Assembly: GCF_004217555.1 (NCBI RefSeq)
Contig: NZ_SHKW01000001.1
Coordinates: 5,146,001 to 5,210,000, forward strand
Source of the DNA: Edaphobacter modestus
Lineage (GTDB): Bacteria; Acidobacteriota; Terriglobia; Terriglobales; Acidobacteriaceae
Direction of reading: 5' to 3'
Length of the DNA: 64,000 bases
Position numbers and translations under genes: made by a program. The first letter of the stretch is position 1. The number at the start of each line of letters is the position of its first letter. Positions 26,243 through 34,004 of this stretch are shown here, in pieces. The notes under the pieces were generated by a model. The model worked only from the letters and a program-made list of their open reading frames with translations. It did no database searches and was not told where the DNA came from.

Positions 26243-26629
26243 ATGGCAAGAGCTGCAACCACCGCCGATGTCTTCAACGCAATTGCCGAGCCTCGGCGGC
26301 GCGAGATCATTGGCGTTCTGGTGGACGGGCAAGAGCGTGCGGTAGGCGATGTCGTCAAGGTTGTTCGTATGTCCCAGCCCACCGTCTCCAAGCATCTCGG
26401 TGTTCTGCGTCGAGTGGGCGTGGTTACGGTGGTCAAGCGGGGACAGCATCGTATGTATCGCCTGAACGCCGCCGAGTTGAAGCCCGTGCATGACTGGGTA
26501 AAGACCTTCGAGAAGTACTGGACGCACCAGATCTCACGAATTAAGGAACGGGCCGAGCAGAAGGCTGCCGAACGTATCGGAAGGGCACGAGCCGTACCAG
26601 AGACAGGAGCCCCGGGAGGCGAGGAATGA
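26243..26629 (+). CDS. ArsR-family winged-helix regulator
   Basis: A small metal-independent ArsR/SmtB-type repressor (128 residues). The DNA-binding part is AEPRRREIIGVLVDGQERAV, then VGDVVKVVRMSQPTVSKHLG, then VLRRVGVVTVVKRGQHRMYR. No Cys metal site is visible. This subtype (TADVFNAIAEPRRR) commonly sits next to AHSA1/SRPBCC genes, as it does here. It heads a five-gene same-strand cassette running to 29514 and probably represses it through the palindrome in its promoter. Confidence 0.9.
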   Translation: MARAATTADVFNAIAEPRRREIIGVLVDGQERAVGDVVKVVRMSQPTVSKHLGVLRRVGVVTVVKRGQHRMYRLNAAELKPVHDWVKTFEKYWTHQISRIKERAEQKAAERIGRARAVPETGAPGGEE

Positions 26630-26694
26630 CTGTATTTGCCTCAGTCAGATCGCTTGTCTCACTCGGCCACTGAATTCAAGCAGGAGGGATAAGG

Positions 26695-27675
26695 ATGCCG
26701 GTTACAGAGCAACAACAGACGATTCAGACACTTGAGATCTTGAGGGAAGAGGAGATTGCGGCACCGATCGATGTCGTCTTCGAGACTCTTCTCGAACAGA
26801 TGGGACCCTACAACGAGACGCCGGACAAGGTTCCGCTGCCGATGAAGCTCGAGCCGTGGCCGGGCGGTCGATGGTACCGCGACCTGGGAGAGAACAACGG
26901 GCACTGGTGGGGAAACGTGCAGGCAATCAAGGCGCCCATCTTGCTTGAGATCTGCGGACCCCTCTTTATGTCTTACCCGGCGACTTCAAATGTTCAGTAC
27001 AGGCTGAGCGAAGAAGACGGAATCACCCGGCTGAAGTTCGCCCATCGTGCCATTGGCTGGATGCCTGCTGAGATGACCGAGGGCGTTAATCGCGGCTGGG
27101 ACCACATACTAACGAGATTGCGTGAGCGAGCTCTCAATCGGAACGACAGGCGGAACGACCGGGCGCGAACCACGGCGCGGGGTGAGTCTCATGCGGCTTC
27201 GGTAAACGGCTTCGCTCCGGTGCGAATGGAAGATGGTGGGCAGATGACCGTAGTGGGACTCAAAGGGCACTTTCGATTTGGAGGCGACCCCTCCATTGCG
27301 GCGCTCTGGTCGCGCTTTGTACCTCATCTTGGCAAGGTACCCGGTCAAGTGGGGAGTGTAGCCTACGGGGTCTGCTGGAACTTCGAGGACGGTGGACTGG
27401 ATTACATGGCGGGCGTGGAGGTACGCAGCGAAGAGGACGTGCCGCTGGAGCTGGTCGAAGAGAGTATTCCGCCGGCCGCCTTCGCGGTCTTTGCGCACCA
27501 CGGTCACGTCTCGGAGATTCCGAAGACCATGAGCAGAGTCTACGAATGGTTGGCAAAGAATGAACGTGAGGTGCGCCGCGACAGAAGCCTGCCCGGGCTG
27601 ATCGAACGTTACGGCGAGCGCTTCGATCCCGGGAGCGGAAGCGGCGATATCGAGCTATGGGTTCCGGTGAAGTAA
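26695..27675 (+). CDS. AHSA1/SRPBCC domain fused to a GyrI-like ligand-binding domain
   Basis: The N-terminal 150 or so residues form an AHSA1-type SRPBCC fold (AAPIDVVFETLLEQMGPYNE, KLEPWPGGRWYRDLGENNG, NRGWDHILTRLRER) able to bind a hydrophobic ligand. A charged linker leads to a C-terminal GyrI-like effector-binding domain from about residue 170 (MTVVGLKGHFRFG, YGVCWNFEDGGLDYMAGVEV, AFAVFAHHGHVSEIPKTMSR). GyrI-like domains usually end AraC or MerR regulators or stand alone. AGGAGGG before ATG 26695 supports the start. Cargo is unknown, but two ligand pockets in one protein suggest a sensor or carrier for small molecules. Confidence 0.82.
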   Translation: MPVTEQQQTIQTLEILREEEIAAPIDVVFETLLEQMGPYNETPDKVPLPMKLEPWPGGRWYRDLGENNGHWWGNVQAIKAPILLEICGPLFMSYPATSNVQYRLSEEDGITRLKFAHRAIGWMPAEMTEGVNRGWDHILTRLRERALNRNDRRNDRARTTARGESHAASVNGFAPVRMEDGGQMTVVGLKGHFRFGGDPSIAALWSRFVPHLGKVPGQVGSVAYGVCWNFEDGGLDYMAGVEVRSEEDVPLELVEESIPPAAFAVFAHHGHVSEIPKTMSRVYEWLAKNEREVRRDRSLPGLIERYGERFDPGSGSGDIELWVPVK

Positions 27676-27704
27676 GAACATTGCGGAAACAAAGGAGACA
27701 GATC

Positions 27705-28412
27705 ATGCAGGAGAACAAAGTTGTTTCTCGAAGCGAGTGGCTGGATGCGCGAAAGGCATTTCTCGCAAAGGAAAAAGAGCTTACCCGGCGACGGGATGCG
27801 CTGAGCCGGGAGAGGCTGGCCCTGCCCTGGGTCAAGGTAGACAAAGAGTATGTCTTCGATGGCCCGCAGGGAAGACAGACGCTGGCAGAACTGTTCGGCA
27901 GCAAGAGCCAGCTGCTGATCTATCACTTCATGTTCGGGCCGGAGTGGGAGCAGGGTTGCCCTTCGTGCTCGCTGGTCTCGGACACCATCAACAGCAACCT
28001 CCCGCATCTGACCTCGCGTGATGTAGCTCTGGCCGTGGTCTCGCGGGCGCCGCTTAATAAGATCGAGGCTTTTCGTAAGCGGATGGGATGGAGCTTTCCC
28101 TGGCTTTCCTCGTTCACCAGCGATTTCAATCAGGATTTTGGAGTGTCCTTCACTCCCGAACAGCGTGCGGGAAAGGCCTACTACAACTTCGGTACGAGCG
28201 ATTTTCCGAGCGAAGAGGCTCCTGGCATCAGCGCTTTTTACAAAAACGAAGCGGGCGAAATCTTCCACACCTATTCGAGTTACTCGCGTGGCGTCGAAGG
28301 GCTGTTGGGAGTTTACCCACTGTTGGACATGGCCCCAAGAGGAAGAGATGAGGACGCGCTGCCCTTTCCGATGGCGTGGGTTCGTCACCATGACCGTTAC
28401 GAGAGCGCCTAG
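27705..28412 (+). CDS. DUF899 thioredoxin-fold protein, first paralogue
   Basis: DUF899 proteins adopt a thioredoxin-like fold and lack a proven reaction. Visible family motifs are VVSRSEWLDARKAFLAKEKE and LPWVKVDKEYVFDGPQG. Further on come LIYHFMFGPEWEQGCPSCSL, where CPSC occupies the thioredoxin-like position, and FHTYSSYSRGVEG. AAAGGAGA upstream of ATG 27705 decides the start over an upstream in-frame ATG at 27657 that overlaps the previous gene. It is followed by a second DUF899 gene. Confidence 0.88.
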   Translation: MQENKVVSRSEWLDARKAFLAKEKELTRRRDALSRERLALPWVKVDKEYVFDGPQGRQTLAELFGSKSQLLIYHFMFGPEWEQGCPSCSLVSDTINSNLPHLTSRDVALAVVSRAPLNKIEAFRKRMGWSFPWLSSFTSDFNQDFGVSFTPEQRAGKAYYNFGTSDFPSEEAPGISAFYKNEAGEIFHTYSSYSRGVEGLLGVYPLLDMAPRGRDEDALPFPMAWVRHHDRYESA

Positions 28413-28453
28413 ACACGAAAGATCGAATTCTGTTGTCGAACGATGGAGGAGCG

Positions 28454-29230
28454 ATGAGCACAGCGATCATGGATCACGAGGTGGTATCGAGTGCAAAGTG
28501 GATTGAAGCGCGAAAGAAGCTTCTGGAAAAGGAAAAGGAGCTCACACAACAGAGGGAGGAGGTAAGCCGGCTGAGGCGAGAGCTTCCGTGGGAGAAGGTA
28601 GACAAGGACTATGTCTTCGAAGGGCCGAACGGCAAGGAGAGCCTGGCCGATCTCTTCGGCGAGAATAGCCAGCTGATCCTCTACCACTTCATGTTCGGTC
28701 CGGGATGGAAAGAGGGCTGCCCTTTCTGCTCTTTCCTTGCAGACGGTATCGACGGCGCGGAGATTCATCTAAAGAATCACGACGTAACTCTACTGGCGGT
28801 CTCTCGTACTCCCTTCGCCGAGATAAAGTCCTTCAAGGAACGCATGCGGTGGAAGTTCAAATGGGTCTCTTCCTATGGAAGCGATTTCAACTTCGACTAT
28901 CACGTCTCGTTCAGGAAAGATGGCGACGGCACGTCCGAGAGTCATGTGTTCGTGGAAGGGCAGATTGAGTACAACTACGGGACTGTGCCGTTCTTCAGCG
29001 AAGAGATGCCGGGGACGAGCGTCTTCTTCAAGGACGCGAACGGCGACGTCTTTCACACGTACTCCAGCTTTGCGCGTGGAGGCGAAGCGCAGTTGATGGC
29101 GTACAGCTATCTGGATATCACCCCGAAGGGACGCAACGAAACTGGTCCTCGGCACGACCTGACGGACTGGGTAAAACACCACGACCAATACGCGAAGCCC
29201 GCAGAACATTCCTGCTGCGGAGGGCACTGA
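28454..29230 (+). CDS. DUF899 thioredoxin-fold protein, second paralogue
   Basis: A paralogue of the preceding gene, sharing SAKWIEARKKLLEKEKELTQ, LPWEKVDKDYVFEGPNGKE and YHFMFGPGWKEGCPFCSF (CPFC at the active position). It also ends in a Cys/His tail, EHSCCGGH, missing from its neighbour and able to bind a metal. GGAGGAG precedes ATG 28454; a TTG at 28433 is less likely. The pair probably arose by tandem duplication, but they have diverged. Its stop overlaps the next start (TGATG). Confidence 0.88.
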   Translation: MSTAIMDHEVVSSAKWIEARKKLLEKEKELTQQREEVSRLRRELPWEKVDKDYVFEGPNGKESLADLFGENSQLILYHFMFGPGWKEGCPFCSFLADGIDGAEIHLKNHDVTLLAVSRTPFAEIKSFKERMRWKFKWVSSYGSDFNFDYHVSFRKDGDGTSESHVFVEGQIEYNYGTVPFFSEEMPGTSVFFKDANGDVFHTYSSFARGGEAQLMAYSYLDITPKGRNETGPRHDLTDWVKHHDQYAKPAEHSCCGGH

Positions 29231-29514
29231 TGAAAGCACGAAGCTGCTGTGCCGAAACCAGGCACAGCAGCTTTTATGTTCGGGGAAGATCGGTGCCGGT
29301 AAAAAGGTCCGCTCAGTGGGGAGCGCCCGCTCTGGTCCTGATGCTGCTCCCAAAGTGCCCAATGTGCGTTGCGGCTTATATGGCGATGCTTACGGGCATT
29401 GGAATGAGTTTCGAAACAGCAGCTCGGCTGCGAGGAACGGTGATGGTGCTATGCGCAGGGGCGATGATACTGCTCGCTGCGCGTTCCATGCATCGCCTGA
29501 TCGCCGCTCGTTAG
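29230..29514 (+). CDS. Small membrane protein with a PKCPMC motif
   Basis: A 94-residue protein with two hydrophobic segments: APALVLMLLPKCPMCVAAYM and, nearer the C-terminus, RGTVMVLCAGAMILLAARSM. PKCPMC lies at the end of the first helix and resembles thiol sites in small metal-handling membrane proteins, but no family is certain. The start overlaps the DUF899 stop by one base (TGATG), so it belongs to the same operon. A thiol or metal role shared with the DUF899 proteins is inference. Confidence 0.65.
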   Translation: MKARSCCAETRHSSFYVRGRSVPVKRSAQWGAPALVLMLLPKCPMCVAAYMAMLTGIGMSFETAARLRGTVMVLCAGAMILLAARSMHRLIAAR

Positions 29515-29528
29515 TAACAAGACTAACG
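29509..29528. terminator. Small palindrome shared by two convergent stop codons
   Basis: CGTTAGT (29509-29515) and ACTAACG (29522-29528) form a 7-bp stem with a 6-base loop. Each arm contains the TAG stop of one of the two convergent genes (small membrane protein and rhaT). There is no T run, so it is at best a weak terminator. Confidence 0.45.
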
Positions 29529-30716
29529 TAGCAAGGCTGTAGAGCCTGCCACCTCCGCTGCTTTGAGGTAGTTTCCGTATCCCACGATGACGGTCGAGAC
29601 GATCAGCAGCAGAAGTCCCAGCGTGACCAACACCTTGGTGCGCATGCTGGTTCCGCGCCATTCCTTGAGGGCAAGGCCCCAGAGGGTGGCGAAGATGATG
29701 ATCGAAGCCATGTGCAGGGTCCAGGAGGAGAAGTCGTACTTGCCCATCTTGGTCTGCCCCATGGAGTAGAAGAAGAACTGGAAGTACCAGATAACTCCAG
29801 CCATGCCCGCAAAGAGGTAGTTGGCCGTAAGGGTGCGCGGCGACAGGCGGTCGTAAGTCGAGGGGTCGAGCGGATCGAAGTCAACCATCGTGTCTCCGGA
29901 GGCATGAGTGGCCCGCATGGGGTTCAGGCCTGGTTCGCCGAGAAACTGTTTGGCTGAGCTGTTCTTGATGATCAGGATGACCGACCAGACGAAGTTGGTA
30001 AGGAAGCCGCCCCAGAGAACTACGATCAGGACCGGAAGATTCTGCCAGAGATCGAGCCGGTTATGGGCCAGAAGCTGTTGCTTGGCGATGGCGGCAAGGG
30101 GTGCTCCCGCCTTGAGGCCGAAGGCGAAGAAGGAGCTCATGATGCCCGCAAAGACGGCGACGGAGAGACCTTTGCTGAAGTTGTAGTCCGTTTCCCCGGC
30201 TTCGGCCTTTTCTTCCGGCGTCACCTCGCGCTCCTTGGAGAGGCCGGCCGCTCCATTAACCGCCACGGCGATCAAGCAGACGGCTACGCCCACGAGAATG
30301 ATCTGGCCCGAGTGCTCATGCAGGATGGACGACATCTCGCCGCTGTAGATGGGCGGGATAAGGGTTCCGAAGGCGGTGCAGAGACCGAGCGCGATGGCAT
30401 AACCGAGGGCGATCCCGAGATAACGGATGGCGAGGCCGAAGGTAAGGCCTCCCATGCCCCAGAGAACTCCCCACAGGATGGCGTAGTGGATGCTGGATGG
30501 GTCCTGCTGATAGGCCGTGTGAAGCACGGTGGAGAGATTGGGAACGAAGATCCACGCGAGCAGGAGAGGGGCTACGATCCACGCGGCGAAGCCCTGGATG
30601 AGCCAATAGATCTCCCATGACCAGCGCTTGATGGCACGGAACGGAATGAAGTTGGTCGCGGAGGCGAACCCGCCTATCCAATGGAAGATAACGCCGACGA
30701 AAGGATTTGGTCCCAC
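29523..30716 (-). CDS. rhaT: L-rhamnose:H+ symporter RhaT
   Basis: RhaT imports L-rhamnose with a proton. The N-terminus FHWIGGFASATNFIPFRAIK and WEIYWLIQGFAAWIVAPLLL match the family, as do about ten hydrophobic helices and the late KMGKYDFSSWTLHMASIIIF segment. The length of 397 residues is slightly longer than the 344 of the enterobacterial protein. It is divergent from lutABC over a 116-base gap containing a palindrome, which suggests shared control. No rhamnose catabolic genes are in the window. Confidence 0.87.
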   Translation of the reverse strand: MGPNPFVGVIFHWIGGFASATNFIPFRAIKRWSWEIYWLIQGFAAWIVAPLLLAWIFVPNLSTVLHTAYQQDPSSIHYAILWGVLWGMGGLTFGLAIRYLGIALGYAIALGLCTAFGTLIPPIYSGEMSSILHEHSGQIILVGVAVCLIAVAVNGAAGLSKEREVTPEEKAEAGETDYNFSKGLSVAVFAGIMSSFFAFGLKAGAPLAAIAKQQLLAHNRLDLWQNLPVLIVVLWGGFLTNFVWSVILIIKNSSAKQFLGEPGLNPMRATHASGDTMVDFDPLDPSTYDRLSPRTLTANYLFAGMAGVIWYFQFFFYSMGQTKMGKYDFSSWTLHMASIIIFATLWGLALKEWRGTSMRTKVLVTLGLLLLIVSTVIVGYGNYLKAAEVAGSTALLR

Positions 30717-30788
30717 GAAGTCTCCGATTTGCGAAATGATAAAGAAGGGCTCCCTGGGAGCGCGTACTATTGTATCTGGAAATAAACT

Positions 30789-30803
30789 CTCTATTGAATA
30801 GAG
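30789..30803. promoter_or_regulatory. 15-bp palindrome in the rhaT/lutABC divergent promoter
   Basis: CTCTATTGAATAGAG is a perfect palindrome with a central G, extended by partial ACT/TGT matches outside. It lies 73 bases before the rhaT start and 30 before the lutA start, a position from which a repressor could control both directions. The regulator is unknown; none is encoded nearby. Confidence 0.6.
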
Positions 30804-30832
30804 TGTATTGGCACTGCAACCGGAGGTAGGTC

Positions 30833-31573
30833 CTGCAAGTCTCCCTGTTCATTACCTGTTATAACGACACCCTGTTTCCTGAGACGGGTAAGGCCGTCGT
30901 CAAGGTGCTGGAGCGGCTGGGTCATGCGGTGGATTTTCCCGCAGGCCAGACCTGTTGCGGGCAGATGCACTGGAATACAGGCTATCAGGCCGAGGCCCTT
31001 CCGTTGGTGGGACGTTTCGTTGAGCAGTTTCGACATGCCGAGGTGGTCGTGGTTCCCTCGTCAAGCTGCGTGGCGATGATTCGCGACCATTACCCGAAGA
31101 TGGCGGAGGAGATCGGCGATGCCAGATTGATCGCGCAGGTGTCTGAGCTTCTTCCGCGTGTGTACGAGTTTTCGGAGTTCCTGACCAAATGCCTTGGACT
31201 TCAGGATGTTGGCGCGTACTACCCCCATCGCGTGACCTATCACGCCAGCTGCCATGGGTTGCGCAACCTCGGGTTGGGAGACGGTCCGCTGAGCCTGCTC
31301 CGGGCGGTGAAGGGAATCGACCTCGTCGAGATTGAGAACATGGAGCAGTGCTGCGGCTTCGGCGGAACCTTCGCCGTGAAGAACGCCGATGTCTCAAGCG
31401 CGATGCTGGCCGAGAAGACGACGGCCGTGTTGAATACAAGGGCGGAAGCCTGCACCGCCTGCGACAACAGCTGCCTGATGCATATTCAGGGGGCCTTGCA
31501 TCGTCAGCGTACCGGCGTCAGGACCGTGCATCTGGCCGAGATTCTGGCCGGCAGCGAAGGGGAGGTCCTGTGA
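30833..31573 (+). CDS. lutA: Lactate utilisation protein LutA, cysteine-rich, probable CTG start
   Basis: LutA is one of three cytoplasmic iron-sulfur proteins that oxidise L-lactate to pyruvate. It has two cysteine-rich CCG domains (TCCGQMHWNTGYQAE near residue 45 and QCCGFGGTFAVKNADVS near 175), with HASCHGLRNLG between. The conserved LutA N-terminus continues upstream of the first ordinary start (GTG 30905): QVSLFITCYNDTLFPETGKA is in frame and opens at a CTG at 30833. An in-frame TAG lies at 30827-30829, and GGAGGT at 30822-30827 is five bases before the CTG. It overlaps lutB by GTGA. Confidence 0.88.
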   Translation: MQVSLFITCYNDTLFPETGKAVVKVLERLGHAVDFPAGQTCCGQMHWNTGYQAEALPLVGRFVEQFRHAEVVVVPSSSCVAMIRDHYPKMAEEIGDARLIAQVSELLPRVYEFSEFLTKCLGLQDVGAYYPHRVTYHASCHGLRNLGLGDGPLSLLRAVKGIDLVEIENMEQCCGFGGTFAVKNADVSSAMLAEKTTAVLNTRAEACTACDNSCLMHIQGALHRQRTGVRTVHLAEILAGSEGEVL

Positions 31574-33018
31574 GCACAGCGGATACCGCACTCGACCCCA
31601 AGACCTCTCCCACGTTCCCGATCGCAGCCCGGGCGACGCTCGGCGACACGCAATTGAGGAAGAACGTCCGTCACGCGACCGAAGTCATTCAGAACAAGCG
31701 TGCGCGTGTCGTAGGCGAGATGCCGGACTGGCAGCAGCTTCGCGAGACCGGGAGACAGATTCGCGAGCATGCGATGGCGAATCTCGCCTATTACCTGGAA
31801 GAGTTTGAGCGCAAGTGCATCAAGGCGGGAGGACAGGTCCACTGGGCACGTGACGGTGAAGAGGCCAAGCGCATCGTCACAGAGCTGGTGAAGGCAAGCG
31901 GCTCTTCGGAGGTCATCAAGATCAAGTCGATGACTACAGAGGAGATCCACTTGAACGTCTCGCTCGAGGCTGCTGGTATCAAGGCCTACGAGACAGACCT
32001 GGCGGAGTTGATTATCCAGCTTGGACACGACCAGCCTTCACACATCGTCGTCCCTGCGCTGCACAAGAACCGTCAGCAGATTCGAGAGATCTTCCAGCGG
32101 GAGATGCATCTGCCGGAACTGGGCGAGAAGCCGCAGGATCTTGCGGACGCGGCACGGAGATTTCTGCGCGAGAAGTTTCTGCGGGTGAAGACGGCCGTCA
32201 GCGGAGCGAACTTCCTGATCGCCGAGACTGGCGGCGTGTGCATTGTGGAGAGCGAAGGCAACGGGAGAATGTGCCTCACCCTGCCGGATACGCTGATTAC
32301 GATCGCCGGAATCGACAAGGTTCTTCCGCGTTTCCAGGATCTGGAGGTGATGCTGCAGCTTCTGCCGCGATCTGCCACGGGCGAGCGGATGAACCCGTAC
32401 AACTCCATCTGGACGGGAGTGCACGAGGGGGACGGACCGCGAAACTTTCATGTTGTCCTAATGGACAATGCGCGAACCGAAGTTCTCGCAGACCCGGAGG
32501 GAAGGCAGACGCTGAACTGCATCCGCTGCGGCGCCTGCCAGAATGCCTGTCCCGTCTACCGGCAGACGGGGGGACACGCCTACGGCTCGGTTTACGCGGG
32601 CCCGATCGGAGCGATCCTCACGCCGCAGCTGCAACAGCTTCACTACGCGCAGTCGCTGCCTTACGCTTCCTCGCTTTGCGGAGCTTGCTACGAGGTCTGC
32701 CCGGTCAAGATCAACATTCCCGAGGTGCTGATTCACCTGCGCAACAAGGTGGTGAAGCAGAAGGGAGCTCTGAATCCGGAAGCACTTGCGATGAAGACTG
32801 CGGGAGCGATCTTCCGATCCGAGCGCAGGTTCCGCGCCGCGCAGCGGCTTGGCCGGTTCGCCGAGACGCCGCTGGTTCACAAGGACGGAAACGGAGAGGG
32901 CTGGATCGGCTGGCTGCCGGGGCTGCTCGGCGGCTGGACCCAGGTGAGGGATCTCAAGGAGATGCCGAAGGAGACCTTCCGGGAGTGGTGGGAGAAGAGG
33001 GGGAGCCGTGGCAGGTGA
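31570..33018 (+). CDS. lutB: Lactate utilisation iron-sulfur protein LutB
   Basis: LutB carries two [4Fe-4S] clusters in the LutABC lactate oxidase. The LUD domain fills the N-terminal two thirds (RHATEVIQNKRARVVGEMPD, ETGGVCIVESEGNGRMCLTL). The ferredoxin motifs are CIRCGACQNACPVYRQTGG and CGACYEVCPVKINIPE. The true start is the GTG at 31570 overlapping the lutA stop; a longer in-frame extension to 31348 lies inside lutA and is rejected. The length is 482 residues. The 3' end overlaps lutC by 11 bases. Confidence 0.93.
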   Translation: MSTADTALDPKTSPTFPIAARATLGDTQLRKNVRHATEVIQNKRARVVGEMPDWQQLRETGRQIREHAMANLAYYLEEFERKCIKAGGQVHWARDGEEAKRIVTELVKASGSSEVIKIKSMTTEEIHLNVSLEAAGIKAYETDLAELIIQLGHDQPSHIVVPALHKNRQQIREIFQREMHLPELGEKPQDLADAARRFLREKFLRVKTAVSGANFLIAETGGVCIVESEGNGRMCLTLPDTLITIAGIDKVLPRFQDLEVMLQLLPRSATGERMNPYNSIWTGVHEGDGPRNFHVVLMDNARTEVLADPEGRQTLNCIRCGACQNACPVYRQTGGHAYGSVYAGPIGAILTPQLQQLHYAQSLPYASSLCGACYEVCPVKINIPEVLIHLRNKVVKQKGALNPEALAMKTAGAIFRSERRFRAAQRLGRFAETPLVHKDGNGEGWIGWLPGLLGGWTQVRDLKEMPKETFREWWEKRGSRGR

Positions 33019-33688
33019 GATATGGGGAGTTGTCGATTCTTCGTCCGCACGCGCCGAGATACTTCGGAGGATTCGCGCAGCCAACGGCGGAGCAGCCGAT
33101 GGCGAGAGGGCCAGCCGACAGTGGAATGCGATCGAGCGCAACTATCGACGGGCGGCAACCCGCTCGCGCGAAGAGATCCTGGACCTTCTGGAGGATCGCC
33201 TGCGCGACTACGACGCGAATGTGGTCCGTGTTACCGCCCCGGATATCGCCTTGACCGTTGGGAAGATGCTGAGCGAACGAGGCAAGCGAAAGATAGTGAT
33301 CCCGCCAGGGATGGAGCAGACCTGGCTGCCCGAGGGATTTGATTTCGTTGTGGATGAAGGCGCGTCTTCGGCGGAGATGGATGGTTTCGAAGGTGTCATG
33401 ACCGCTTCGACATGTGCGATCGCCCTCACGGGATCTGTGGTTTTGCAAGGTGTAGCGGGACAGGGCAGACGGGCGGTATCCCTGATTCCGGACTACCACC
33501 TTTGTCTTGTTCGAGTTGAGGATGTGGTTGAGACGGTTCCGGAGGCGCTTGATCGTCTTGCTGCCACGTCGACCTTGCCGACCACCTTCTTTGCGGGGCC
33601 ATCTGCAACGGCGGACATCGAGATGACCCGCATCAAGGGGGTTCACGGCCCCCGTTTTCTGGACATCATCCTGGTAGAGCGACCTTAG
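33008..33688 (+). CDS. lutC: Lactate utilisation protein LutC (LUD domain)
   Basis: LutC is the third LutABC component, a single LUD domain protein. EILRRIRAANGGAADGERAS near the N-terminus, a middle MLSERGKRKIVIPPGMEQ and the C-terminal GPSATADIEMTRIKGVHGPR fit the family. The start is GTG 33008 inside the lutB end, so it is translationally coupled. The length of 226 residues is normal. The operon appears to end here; no clear terminator is seen. Confidence 0.92.
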   Translation: MAGEIWGVVDSSSARAEILRRIRAANGGAADGERASRQWNAIERNYRRAATRSREEILDLLEDRLRDYDANVVRVTAPDIALTVGKMLSERGKRKIVIPPGMEQTWLPEGFDFVVDEGASSAEMDGFEGVMTASTCAIALTGSVVLQGVAGQGRRAVSLIPDYHLCLVRVEDVVETVPEALDRLAATSTLPTTFFAGPSATADIEMTRIKGVHGPRFLDIILVERP

Positions 33689-34004
33689 AAAAAAAGTTGT
33701 TGCCGAGCCAAGTGTGCCTCTTGTGGGAAGATGGCATCCTATCGGACCAGCGTTTCTCCTTGCGGAGAAGTTTTTTACATTTCCTTTACGGTTCCCCGGC
33801 GGAAAACACTGGTGCAGATTGGGCTCAATGTATATAGTTGTCCGACAATGTGAACCGAGAGACACACATTCACGAGTGGCAGCTAGAAACCGGAGCGCGA
33901 TGACGTTGCCGTTATAGCAAGCGCCCCGGCCCGCCTTTCTAAGGCATGCTGCCTGCAGACGTGAGCAGTCGCTTGTTTCAGGGTTCTGGATTGAGGTGTC
34001 TGCG
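33689..34004. other. Intergenic region before the large orphan gene
   Basis: About 316 bases with stretches richer in A and T than the neighbouring genes (for example TAGAAAAAAAGTTGTTG after lutC). I see no gene, strong hairpin or clear promoter. It presumably holds the promoter of the downstream pair. Confidence 0.4.

Noticed and set aside
31348..31569. N-terminal extension of lutB
   Set aside because: It lies inside lutA in another frame and its translation is Arg/Gly-rich noise; the GTG overlapping the lutA stop gives the conserved LutB start.
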